Source of the DNA: Hermodice carunculata
Taxonomy: Eukaryota > Annelida > Polychaeta > Eunicida > Amphinomidae
Direction of reading: 5' to 3'
DNA length: 64,000 bases
Assembly (NCBI GenBank): GCA_964020975.1
Contig: OZ026623.1
Location: forward strand, 82,811,932 to 82,875,931
Part shown: in pieces, positions 51,501-63,005 of the stretch
Position numbering within the stretch: the stretch's first letter is position 1
Layout of the letters: each line of letters begins with the position of its first letter
Notes under the pieces: generated by a model
Seen by the model: the letters and a program-made list of their open reading frames with translations, nothing else
The model's database searches: none
What the model was told of the DNA's origin: nothing
Translations under genes and position numbers: made by a program

Positions 51501-54500
51501 CAGGCCTATTGCAATGAAATAACAGGAATATCAAGAGAATTGCTGAGAAGTATGTGCTAATAGTCCAGATCTTGTACCGAGGATCATAACTTTTAGACAC
51601 ACGAAAGAATTTGTGAAAGAAAGTAGGTGTACATTTGTCGCACAGTAATCATTCTGGTTAGCATGGCCAGTAGGCATGTTTTTGCTAAAATTTTCAATCT
51701 TTATGTGTTTTAGTACCGCAGAGGTTGCTTTTTCTGAGAAAATTATAATTCACCCAAACTCCGAAATCACAAATAGGGGCATTGTGGATAAACTCGGGCA
51801 CTTAAAGCTTTCAATCAATGTTTGTTATGAGTAACCATTATTTTTCTCTTGTATTGCATAATGACATAACACAAATATGATTTAATTTACCAAGTTAATA
51901 TTTTGAAATGGATCCCGTGTAGTGTATTCAGATTAAAAAGAAAACAATGTCAGAGGTCCGGGTTTCGGGGGGTAAAATCAGATAAAGACGGACAGGGTGT
52001 CAGATAAACCCGAACACAAGACAACTATTAGCACTGAAACATGTATAGGCCTATATTGCCTAAAATTTGAATTTCATTAAAGAAAGAGAAAATAAAGATA
52101 TAATTGTTATCTTTTGACAGTAAATTGGGTCTGAAAACACATAAAATTGGTTTCAAATTTGTCTTTTTAAAATAAACTTTCACCTGAAAAAAAATTCACT
52201 GAAACAGCATTTTCTTATAGTCTTGGTTTATTTTATTTGCATTGTGCTGGTCATAGAGGATTTTGGCTATATTTCACAATTTGCTTAACTTATCAAATTT
52301 GCCACGCACCTCAGTGTATAAGAAACGATTTACAATACTTTACTCTACTTTAGTAGAGTAGTAGGGGCCTTATCACTAATAGGCCCTTAGCATTTTGTCC
52401 ATTTCTTGAATTCTTTGGAATCACTAAATCTGGTGCTTAGTCATTTTCACTGATGAAAGATTTTGCTGCGAAAACACGTTTCTATAATCATCTAAGGTAT
52501 TTCTTTCATGCAATATCAAATTTAAATGGCCGACTTTTATTACTTAAATGATCGGTGTGATCTTTTAGTTCTGAATAGGCCTTATTGACTCATTGAAGGT
52601 CAAGAATCTCACTTGCTTACTTAAAAATCACTTTCAACATGTGGCTCAGTTCAACTCAAGGTTTGGGCCTTTTGTCCGGAAAGTAAAGTTTTAGACACAA
52701 CAATTTAAGTTTTGTAGCGAAATGGAAACGTAATTCATTAGGTCTCTTTATGCCTAAAATTCATATGCATAGAAAGGATAAGCAGGCTTAAGCGTAATTA
52801 TAGATAATTAGGCCTATACAGTAAAACAAAGACCTCTTATAGTTATCTCACATGTTGTGCAAGCTATATAAGACAGACTTAAATAAAAAGTTATGAAAAA
52901 CTAGTTGTTATCTTAACCTAATTATAGACTATACACAGGCCTACAACTTACAAGTATGCAACTAGTTTACAAGCATATGCCGAGGCCATCATTCAGTAGG
53001 GGCTTTCATTTATTTTGTTTTAGTGTCATGTTACGCTAAATTACGAATATATAATCACATAATCAAAATACCATCAATACATGTATTTCGTTTACAATCG
53101 GCTACCTGTTTCACTTCCATTGCCAGTATTAAACTTACAGATTATAGCCCTGTTTGGCATTTAACTGGTTGTGCCATAATGGGGAGGGGGCGTAATGGGC
53201 TATACAAACATTTTCTTGTTATATCTTTTCTGGTTGAGGGGAAAACCTTAATTTCTTTTGTGGTTAAAAACAAAGAAGCAATTACTAACATTCAAATGCA
53301 GTTGCCATAACAAATTAGATGCAGGATTTTTTCTCGGGGGGGGGGGGGGCACATTTCAAAACAGAAACATTCTTTTCTTAAAAGTGAATTTTGGGAGAAG
53401 GTAGCCCACTTCGGCATAAGGCCCATCCGTTTGCTTCCGGCACCTTGGTGTCTGAGGAGAGAAACTAATATTAGCCTATGGCTACTTTTTTACACCTTTG
53501 TCCTTGGTTTTCCGCGGTCCTAGTAGCCTAATTATGAAAACGAGGCTAAGCATGTGCATGACCCATGTCGTATAAAAGGCCTAAATTTTTTGAAGAAAAT
53601 TGACAATAAAGTGCGCCCACAATATAATGTCTCTAGATGTGGTTGTTATACAGACAAAAAACCTTAAGTGTCCGAGATTACCTTTTTGGCTTCAGTGTCC
53701 GAGTTTATAAATCCATAATGCCTCTACGCCTCTGATCAATAGGCCTATATAGTTACTTGTCAGCCTATAGGCACATGTCGTTTACTTTGTTTTATTTAAC
53801 GTATCACCCTTTTCCTCAAAACAATGAAAAATATTATACACACATTGTGTGCTTGTTTATAAAGTGTAGGATCGTGACCTTGCAAATGAAACCAAGGTCA
53901 CCAAACTATAGTTCATTCGAAAGTTTCAGTGGTACAAATAACGTAATACGTCCATGTGTATGTGTGCGTGTTTCAGCAGCACGTTTATAGGCCTACTTCT
54001 CCCAACAATTCAAATCCATGTACAACGTCATTACATTTTCGGAAATTAATAGAACGGACAGCTTGAAATCTTATGTGAGGTCTTACTACAGAACATCTTC
54101 CTAAACAGGTTTATTGGTTTTCTTTCCCTCTCCCGTGTATTATGCACCACAAAACAATCATGAATTTCCCGGTCCTTAAAGATAGGCTATCTAACCCCTG
54201 GGAACAGTTGTGCTTCTGTTTTGCTTTAAAAACATTTTATTTAAGAAGTGTGTATGGGAAGCTGTGAAGCTTATTTAGTAATTGCGGTGACACAGTCCGT
54301 CTATCGTTTCTATAAATTAGGCCTACCATCCGCTGTAAATACAGCCCTGGTTATATTGTTCATTGGGTTGGTATGGGAGCATCAGCTGTGGTATTTCAGG
54401 ATAAGGTGGCTCAAAACGAGGATTAAATCAGCACACAGGGGCTTTTTCCTTGTGTAGCCAATTAGATGTGAGCAACCACAAGTTCCTAATTACAAATTCG

Positions 54501-55410
54501 TAAACATCACCCTCAAAATGGTTGGTAAGCATTCAGTTCTTGTACAGCCAATCTCAAAACAGGATTCTCTCACACACACACTTATAAATTCATAAATATC
54601 AACCAGAAGATGGATGCCACAAGGTTGGTATTTATGAATTTATAATTAGGGGGTCTATGAGAATCCTTTTCTCTAATTGGCAGTACAAGAACTGAATGCC
54701 TATAGTAACCAGGGGTGATAGGATTATGAGCTTGACTCCCTTTTGTCCAAATTTAAAAGGATTGGACGATATCTAGAGGTGTGGCTGGTTACCCTGCTCA
54801 AGTCAAGGCTAACGATCTGCATTCTATAGCCTAGGCCTATTATTTACACCGAATGGAAATAGATGGTGGTCACATAGTGACGATACGGGTGCTCGGGGGC
54901 TGATACAGCTATACACTACCATGTGATAACCTATGAGTAGGCCTATGATTCCTGCCTATATATTTTTTCACATATATATTTCCCTGCACCTATCGTTATA
55001 ATCATTAGGCTACGTAGCCCTACACATGATAAGGGAACCAAATGATTCTGACACGGAAAGCACGACGCCACAAGCCGCGAGGGGGCGAGTGATCCCGCGA
55101 TCAGAATTATTGAGTTTCAACGAGAAACACGTGCGAATGGTGGTTTATATTTATCCCATGATTTTATATTGGATGTTTGCCTAAAATTCGGCAGTATTAA
55201 TATATTGATATAGGTTGAAACGGGGGGAAATGACAGAATTCTACTGATCGCAGTAAGCGTTACGCGCGGATGAATAGGCATAAATAAATGATTATAGGCC
55301 AAATTCATAGCACAACCATTGATCAGCCAATGCAATGCGCGGTAGCCTACTGTTTTCAGCATCGAACCTATTACAGTATACCTATTACGTGGATACGAGC
55401 TGTTCAGCAT
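51501..55410. other. non-coding block enriched in TAGGCCTA words
   Basis: No gene seen. TAGGCCTA or seven-base parts of it recur roughly every 150-250 bp (for example near 52044, 52575, 52812, 52939, 53577, 53743, 53988, 54319, 54835 and 54942), far more often than elsewhere in the window. A long hairpin at 54521-54711 lies inside. Confidence 0.65.
54521..54711. repeat. ~190-bp foldback hairpin
   Basis: GCATTCAGTTCTTGTACAGC at 54529 pairs with the inverse of GTACAAGAACTGAATGC ending 54699. An inner pair, ATAAATTCATAAATA with TATTTATGAATTTAT, and outer TGGTT/AACCA extend the fold. The partly matched stem is about 75 bp a side. Just upstream (54455-54520) is a diverged direct copy of the left arm. 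This could be a MITE or a transcribed hairpin. Confidence 0.75.
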
Positions 55411-56011
55411 AACCATAGATCAACATTGCAGTGCGCGAAACCATCATGTGGCCCCATATAAATTGAGCGGTGGGGGGGGGGGGGTGGGGGGAGGGGGAAA
55501 CGAGCCGAACAAAAGCACAAGACACAGTGGAATAAAAATTCATAAATGTGTTCACAGTTAACCACATAAATTCATGCTGGTGTAGGTGTCGATTCAAAGA
55601 AAAATACATGCCACGGCATTATTATTCTAATTATTTCAAGAGTATGCCAAGTCTGCACAAATTTATGACTTTTTTAAATCAATTAATTTCTTCGGTGCTC
55701 CAGTCATTTACTTTTCTTATCAATTATATAATTTTATTTTTATTTTTGCTCAGTTTATAGTTTTAACGTAAATTGCCATATTGATGTGGGCCAAATTAGG
55801 CGTAGCTTTCTGCTATGCAATATTGATCTGGGGTTGTGCAAAACAGCTTGTAACTACATAAATACCGAGTTTTCCTACCTCCATGACCTGCCTAACAGGT
55901 ACATCATTTGTATTTAGACTTTCTTCAAATTTCATTGAAAGATTTCACATTGCTTGCGAGGCGACTTTCTGTCCCGAGAGTTAACCTCGCAAGCAACATT
56001 CAAGAATCATT
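55411..56011. other. unassigned sequence with a G-rich tract
   Basis: 55469-55497 is G-rich with T/A spacers (GGTGGGGGGGGGGGGTGGGG), a possible G-quadruplex former. Otherwise nothing is recognised. Confidence 0.6.
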
Positions 56012-56187
56012 TTAATCTTTCAGTACCAAATTTTGGACTGAGTCAACAGCTTTTCTCAGGAACTAGAGGCATGTTGGTACTTGTATGAAAGTTCTTTTTA
56101 CGAGGAATACGAATCCGATAATGATAATTCAGACTAGTTTTACTTTAGTAGATCGACTTCAGACGTGACTGGCACTGAAAGAGTTAA
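56012..56187. mobile_element. TTAA-flanked MITE (piggyBac-like), copy 2
   Basis: TTAA then TCTTTCAGTACCAA at the left, and TTGGCACTGAAAGAG-type end then TTAA at 56184-56187. It shares internal blocks with 45984-46209 and is about 50 bp shorter. Both TTAA copies are intact here. Confidence 0.8.
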
Positions 56188-56389
56188 CAACATTGATATA
56201 TGAGGGCATGCAAATCATGCGCTTTTTGAAAGTAGGAGTAAAAAGGTGAATTTTTGAAGAAAATTCTTGTTTGAATGGTAAGGGGCTAAGATCTTATATT
56301 TCGACTCATAACAAACAACTCTTTAAAAATGTTTCTGAATGATGTACCTGTAAAGATGTGAATGTGGCAAATTTAAATGTAATCTTGTT

Positions 56390-56447
<58 letters not shown>

Positions 56448-56988
56448 CATAAATCGTTGTTAAATACTGATAAAGGAGCACGTTCATGCCAATCTTGCAT
56501 CTTCTTTCTCAAGGCAAGCGAACCGGTCATGTATGTATTATATGTTATATAAACAGCGATCCCCAGTAAATAAATATGCCACAAAAATTATTTCTGATGG
56601 TGGCTTCCAAAATAGCATATTCTTGAAATGAAAACACCTGTTGTTGTGGATGGGATATATTAGAAGTGTGCACACATGTAGTCTGGTACATTTCTTGGCC
56701 TTATTCCAGGACAAGTATACATAAATATATTTGTAGAGATTATATGTATGTCAACACAGAAACACGTGGTTCATACCGTGTTACTAAGCACTTTCTTCTG
56801 ACGCACTATGTTTTTTTAACATAAACTTGACGGTGGCAACAACAAATGGAAATGAAGAGCCGTAAAGCATCACCATGGAGGCTTGTTCGTGTATTGCGGG
56901 GACACATGACATCATGGGGGAGGGGGCAGAGCTCCTGGTATACTGGCACAAGAAATAATATGGTTCAGTACAGAGTACAGTCGATAAA
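56188..56988. other. unassigned sequence with (AT)n
   Basis: (AT)n covers 56403-56445. No gene recognised. Confidence 0.65.
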
Positions 56989-57660
56989 CTAGAAAAGAAG
57001 ATTTGGTTCACAGCAAATCTGGGTGCCTTCAAAATGAGATCAGTTTTGAACGTATTCAAGATTTAAATTTTGTGTATTCACCTCGTTTGCATAAATGAAA
57101 ATGCTACAACTTTAGTTAATGATTCATTGGATGCAGCTATGTCATAAACCTTTGAATTGAAATTGGGAACGACACCTCTATCTACAATAGTTTTATAGAT
57201 ATTCAAGAATTAAATTTTGTGTATTCGCCTAATTTGCATCAATTAAAACGCTAAAACTTTGGGTCATGGTTTGTTGGATGCAGCTATGTCACAAGCCAAG
57301 TTTGAAGTTGGAATGGCACCTCTGTCTATAATAGTTTTGGAGGTACAAAACTTCAAAAGTGTTCAAGTGCCCCTAATTAGCATAATTTAGAATTCTAAAA
57401 CTTTTGTTCATTGACCATTAGATTGACAGATGCTTCAAACAAACGTGTAAGTTAGAACTTTGTGTCTATCTATAATATTTATAAGATACAGAACTTTTGA
57501 ATTTTATAGCCCCCTAATTTGCATAATTTCTAACTTTATTACTATTCCTAAGGATATGCACAGTTTCACAGGTAGGTCCGTCACCATGGCTGGTTTGGTA
57601 GTTTTCAAAACAATAGTGTCCGAGAAAAACTTCTGACAAATTTGGGCCAAACGAAAAAAC
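56989..57660 (-). mobile_element. Helentron-like element (HINE), copy G
   Basis: On the - strand the 3' end is GGCACCC, the hairpin AGATTTG...CAAATCT, TCTTTT and CTAG (56989-56992), with T outside. Inside are about four minisatellite units ('atttgcataaat', 'ctacaactttag', 'ttcattggatgcagctatgtcac', 'aatggcacctctgtctataatagtttt'). The 5' side keeps the 'tgtccgagaaaaacttctgacaaatttg' block but lost the TTTC array and 5' word. It ends exactly where copy H begins. Confidence 0.8.
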
Positions 57661-57665
57661 AAAGA

Positions 57666-58790
57666 CTAGAAAAGAATATTTGCTTTGCGGCAAATCTGTC
57701 GGGGTGCATTTAAAACGAGAACAGTTTGAAATGCTACACTTTGCCATTCTTCAATAAACTCTAAATTTTGTGTATTAGCCTAATTTAAATATTTAAAAGG
57801 CTACAACTTTGCTTCTTGGTTCATTGGATGTGGCCATGTCACAACTTATAAACTGAAGTTTGAATGACACCACAGTCTATAATCGTTTTGAGGCTATTTT
57901 TGATCTAAATTTTGTGTATTTATCTAATTTGCATCAATTAAAAGCCTACAACTTTGGCACGTGGTTCTTTGGGTGCAGTTATGTCACAAACTTACAAATT
58001 GAGGTTGGAATGGTACATCTAAGTATAAGAGTTTTGAAGTTATTCAAAATTTAATTTTGTGTGTACGCCTTATTTGCATAAATTAAAATGTTACAACTTT
58101 AGATCATGCTTCATTGGATGCACCTATGTGACAAACCTACAAATTAAAGTTGAAATGGCACCGCTATCTATAATACGTTTAAAGCTATTCAAGATTCAAA
58201 TTTTGTGTATTCACCTAATTTGCATAAATCAAAATTCTAGAACTTTGGTTTATGGTTCATTGGATGCGGCAATGTCACAAGCCTAAAAACTGAAGTTGGA
58301 ATGGCACCTCTGGGTATATTATTATTGCTGTTCAAGATCTTGCAAGGTTACATAATTTGCATCAATTAAAAGCCTACAACTTTGACACATGGTTCATTGG
58401 ATACATTTATCACAAATCTACAAATTGAAGTTGGAATGGTACCTGTATGTATAATATTTTTGAACTTTTTCAAGATTTAAATTTGTGCATTCACCTAATT
58501 TGCATAAATCAAAATCCTACAACTTTGGTTCATGGTTCATTGGATGCGGCTTTGCCACAAACTTATATCGTGAAGTTGGAAAGGCATCTCTGTCTTTAAT
58601 AGTTTTGGAGGTATTCAGCTTTGCAAATTTTCAATGCCAAAATAGTTTTGGAGGTATTCAACTTTTAAAATAAAATATATAGATTAAAAATATCATTTGC
58701 ATAAGCTAAAATGCTACAACTATGGTTCTTGGCTCACTAGATGTGGCCATGTCGTACACTTCTAAAGTGAAGCAACTGTTATGAATGTGT
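57666..58790 (-). mobile_element. Helentron-like element (HINE), copy H, long minisatellite
   Basis: CTAG at 57666-57669 with T outside, the hairpin with TATTTGC/GCAAATC arms, then a TGCACCCCGAC-type word. After it come about seven units of ~135-150 bp to about 58760, each carrying 'tttgcataaatcaaaa.ctacaactttgg', 'gttcattggatg' and 'ttgaagttggaatggcacct'. It has the most repeat units of any copy here. The 5' end is not recognisable. Confidence 0.8.
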
Positions 58791-60390
58791 GTATGGCTGT
58801 TTGTTTTGATTTGGAGAGGTCACCATGTTCATTGAGTGTGTGCTGCATCACTGAGTTGGCCTGCTTTGTTGGGGTGACTCTCATGTAATTTGAAAACAAT
58901 CGGAATGAGCTAAGGGGTAACCTACATTCACATGGTGACAGCCCTAATGTTGTCCACATAGGTCTCAATGAATTGGGATGTGTGACTAATTGGAAAACTC
59001 TAGGATACTGGTGAGATTTTTCAGCCTGGATATATAAAAACTAGAGTAGGCTGGCTAAACAAAGGCGTATATTGTTTGACTGGGAATGCAAATGTTCAAG
59101 TGAAATATTGATCTGGAGGATGTATTCTCTTCTCCATTGATGTCCAAGCTATGCTCTACCATGAACAAATTATTTGTCTAAACATGACAAGCCCGGTGAC
59201 CTATAAAACTGGGTTGCAGTCATCCATAGTTGACAATTCATTCTTTGTTTGAGGGTGAGAATTTTCATTTTCTGGAGAAAAGCTCAAAAGTAATTCACTG
59301 TAGATCACATGACGATTCTTACAAACAAATTGTGACGCTCCTGCATCCGTGACGTAGTACATTAACATTATAGACAAAATCTAGACTATACCATGTGCGC
59401 AATTGATGTTCGATTATAAATACGTCACACATGACGTGGAACAACTACGACAAACGTCAGTAAACATGGCACACCAGGTTGGCATTGCAAGTAGACCTTG
59501 GGCATATTTTTGCGATGAGTACCCAATTAAAATTAGAATAAATAAAATCTTGCATGGCTGGAGAGCGATCACTCGCTATTGCTGTCGACAGGGAAATCAC
59601 TTGCGACCTCCGGTCTCTCTGATTTTCTGCCCAACAGCGATCCCTTGTGAGAGAAAAATGGTAACTTACTCTCACCAGGCTCAGCCATGCCTCTACTTGA
59701 TAGTGTTGGACATAATCTATATAACCTATCAATTTGGAATGTCTAGTTCATTTTTGAAGTGTTGATTTTATCTTGTTCAACACATTTTTGCTCATAATTG
59801 CTGTCAAACAGTAGCCTCACTGAGTAGACGGTGCCAGAAGTCATCTCCATCAATCGCAATTTTGATGCCCTCCACAATCCCATCAACTTGAACAAGTGCC
59901 AAATTCTATAAAACTCGGGTCACAGTGACCTAAAAAGTAGGTCAACAAGTACAGTAACAAAGTTGTATGTACAATGTCAATGTACTCAAATGCAATTTTG
60001 ATTTGAAGGTTCAATTCTTTAGTATGCCATTGGTGTCCAAGCTATACCATACCATTACAAAATCACCTCGTTCAACTTACGGGACTCGTAACCGAACGAA
60101 AATATGTAAATCTCTTGATTAAACATGCTAGCATTCGGCATGATCTATAATATATTCTATAAATTTAGCATATTTTTAGCTCAGGATTTGTCAAAACATG
60201 GAGGTAGACATCGTCAAAATATAGGTGGCACCACCAGTATCATGAACAATCGAGCTTTTGACCCTATCCACAATCCCACTAAATTTCATGGAGATCTATG
60301 AAAACTAAAAGGGAGTTTTTCATGCGAAAAACATCATGCATTCCCTGATTCAGGCACCTCTCACCAGAGACCACCCCTCTAAGAGGAGCA
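58791..60390. other. degenerate repeat-like intergenic sequence
   Basis: No gene. Two loosely matching blocks near 59100 and 60000 share 'ttgat.t.gagg', 'ccattg.tgtccaagctat.c.taccat' and 'aa.aaat'. This suggests an old duplication of about 900 bp or two diverged copies of one transposon. Confidence 0.45.
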
Positions 60391-62344
60391 CCATGTTTCT
60401 GCAGATAGTTTGACCTTGACCTTTGACATCAAGGTAACCTTTTAGCAAATTTAATTAAGGAAAGTCTCACCTCGGTAAGTGATAATAGACTTCAAGAATA
60501 CCTATTTGAAGATATGGTAGGGAAACTATTTTATTTTTGCAAGGCATTGTGACCTTGACCTATGACCCGAAGGTCATCACAATCATATGAACAAGATATG
60601 TTTGTAAAACATAGATCCCCCCCGCCCTCATTACCCTTGCCCTCGCTACCCTATTGATAGTGGTAGATGGGGTACTCGTGATCTTACAAAATCAGTGAAG
60701 GTTGATCATATATCAATGTCATATATCTTTAAAGTTTAACCTAGCCCTTAAAAACGACTAAAAACCTGGACAATATAGAAGTTATAGCTGAAAAATTAGT
60801 CATCATTTAGAAACCACATTCAGCAAAGTGGCTTTATGCCCTTGGAAATTAGGGCAAGGTCACTCATTTTCACTTGACCTTCTTCAGTTATTGTGCAAAA
60901 ACCACAGGAAGTCTACTGTGTGTGACCCTCAAAACTGGGTCAAGGTCACCCCTCTACAAACTCAAACTAGCCCTTATAGGCAACCATAAAGCTGTGAACT
61001 ATAAAAGTGCTACCTCTAAAATGCAAGTTATCATGCAGAAACAGTATTCAACCAAATGGCTCTGTGACCTTTGAAATTAGGTCAAGGTCACCCATCTTAA
61101 AACTTGACCTAGCCCCGAATATGGACAATTATCCAGTGTAATATAAAAGTCTAAATTTAAAACCCTCTTCAGTTATCATGTGGAAACCAAACTTAACTCA
61201 GGTACCAACGTGACCTTAGAAATTAAATCAAGGTCACCAAACTTTAAAGTTCTTCTAGCCCTTAGCAAGAACTATAGACCTGTAAAGTATCCCAGTCCTA
61301 ACTTAAAAACTTCTTGAGATATTGTGCGGAAACCACAGGAATTCTACAATCTCTCTGTGACCCTGAAAACTGGGTCAAGGTCACCCATCTTCAAACTCAA
61401 TCTAGCCCTTACAGAGAACCATAAAGCTGAGCAATATAAAAGTTCTTGCTCCAAGGTAAAAGTTATCATGTAGAAAGCATGAAACCATATTCAGTAAAGT
61501 GGCTCTGTGACCTGAATTTCCAACAGAAAATCAAATGTCTCCCCGTGTGCCCTTACTATTGTCACCCTTATTTTCATAAATAGGCATACCAATTCCAATG
61601 ATCTACAGATATGGTTAAGGTACACTCTTTATTGACATTTCAAAACGTGGATTTTTGTCGAAATGCCCACGTGACCTTAAACAATCGGTCAAGGTCATAC
61701 ATTTGCAGTTACAAGCAAGGTCTTACAAAAGTCTTACATAGAAACATAATCACACAAAATGTCAAATCTTTCTGGAGTGCAGCTGCAATGATTTTTAAAA
61801 AGTGGCCCTGTGACCTTTGGTATTATGGTACATAAACATGCAAAATTCCAACCTCCTAAGTCAAATCCTTCCAGAGTTGCTGCATGCTGTCAATTCTAGA
61901 CGACATGCCCATGTGACCTTGAAAATATGTCAAAGTCACCCATCTGCAATCCCAAGCAAGATCATATATTGGAACATCTTCACATAAAATTTCAACTTCC
62001 AAAGTCGAATCTTCCTTGAGTTATCACGTCCACATTGATTTTAGATGAAATGCCCATGTGACCTTGAAAAACAGGTCAAGGTCATACATCTGCAGTTACA
62101 AGCAAGGTCATGACATGCCTATGTGACCTTGAAAAATAGGTCAAGGTCACCCATCTGCAATCTCAAGCAAGGTTTTCTACAGGAACATCTTCACAAAAAA
62201 TTTCAACTTCCCAAGTCAAATCTTTCTGGAGTTATTGCGTCTGTAACGCACACATGTTGAAGAAGAACAAGAAGACGACGACGAAGAAGAAGAAGAAGAA
62301 GCGGGCGCAAAAACAATATGTCCCCCCGTTGCATGGGGAGACAT
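60391..62344 (+). repeat. tandem GTGACCTTGA...TCAAGGTCAC repeats ending in a hairpin
   Basis: More than ten imperfect units of 110-200 bp. Each holds 'gtgaccttgaaaa..aggtcaaggtca.ccatctgcaa', which is itself an inverted repeat, then 'cttcacataaaatttcaacttcc.aagtc'. Units near the right end are the most alike. The block ends in a GAA/GAC-rich purine run (about 62255-62300), GCGGGCGCAAAAACAATATG and a hairpin (62318-62327 with 62335-62344, one mismatch). That end is typical of a dispersed non-autonomous element in marine invertebrates. Confidence 0.72.
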
Positions 62345-63005
62345 AATTCCCCAAATCTATGGAGTATCTGTACCCAAAAGTTTGACCTTTTAAGGTCACT
62401 CAGGTTTAAAATAAACCATACAAATTAAAAGCCCATAGGTACTTTCCTATTAACGTTTAATAGTAACCTTAGGCCTAGGATGTACCATTAAGAATATATA
62501 TAATTCACATATTTTGACCCATATATTACATAATGCTATAGGTGGTGCAACCAATATGGAACTCAACCTAGATTTACATACATCTAACATGTCCTGAAAA
62601 CTGTATGGACCTAATTTGAAAATTGTGGACTTTATATCCCATTCCCAACCACAAGTTTAGAGACAGACGGAGAGACAGACAGACAGACAGAAGTAATCAT
62701 ATAATCTCTGCAACCTTAGGTCAGCAAAGCTATAAATTCAGGATGCTTGAGTGGTCACAAGACTTTTAAATGTTTTGATCCACATATTACATAATGTTGT
62801 AGCAGGTGCCACCAATATTGAATTCGACCTAGATTTTCATGCACTTGACAAGTCCTGAAAGTAACATGGAGCTATCCTGAAAACTGTGGACTGTATCATG
62901 CTTACATGCAAAAGTCAATGGACAGATGAACGGAAGGATGGGCAAAGATGAGAAATTACAAGCTCTCTGACCTGTGATCAGCGGAGCTAAAAACATGTTT
63001 TGAGT
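62345..63005 (+). repeat. two tandem ~280-bp repeats with GACA runs
   Basis: Copies near 62510-62715 and 62775-62990 share 'ttgaccc.atattacataatg.t', 'ggtg.caccaatattgaa.tc.acctagattt.cat', 'cctgaaaactgtgga', a GACA/GGAC-type run, and 'ctctgcaacctt.ggtcagc..agctata'. The last words also occur at the end of the 28.95-31.0 kb array, linking the two. Confidence 0.72.

Noticed and set aside
59403-59765. 120-codon + strand frame
   Set aside because: No recognisable domain, a mirrored open frame on the other strand, and a location in repeat-like DNA.
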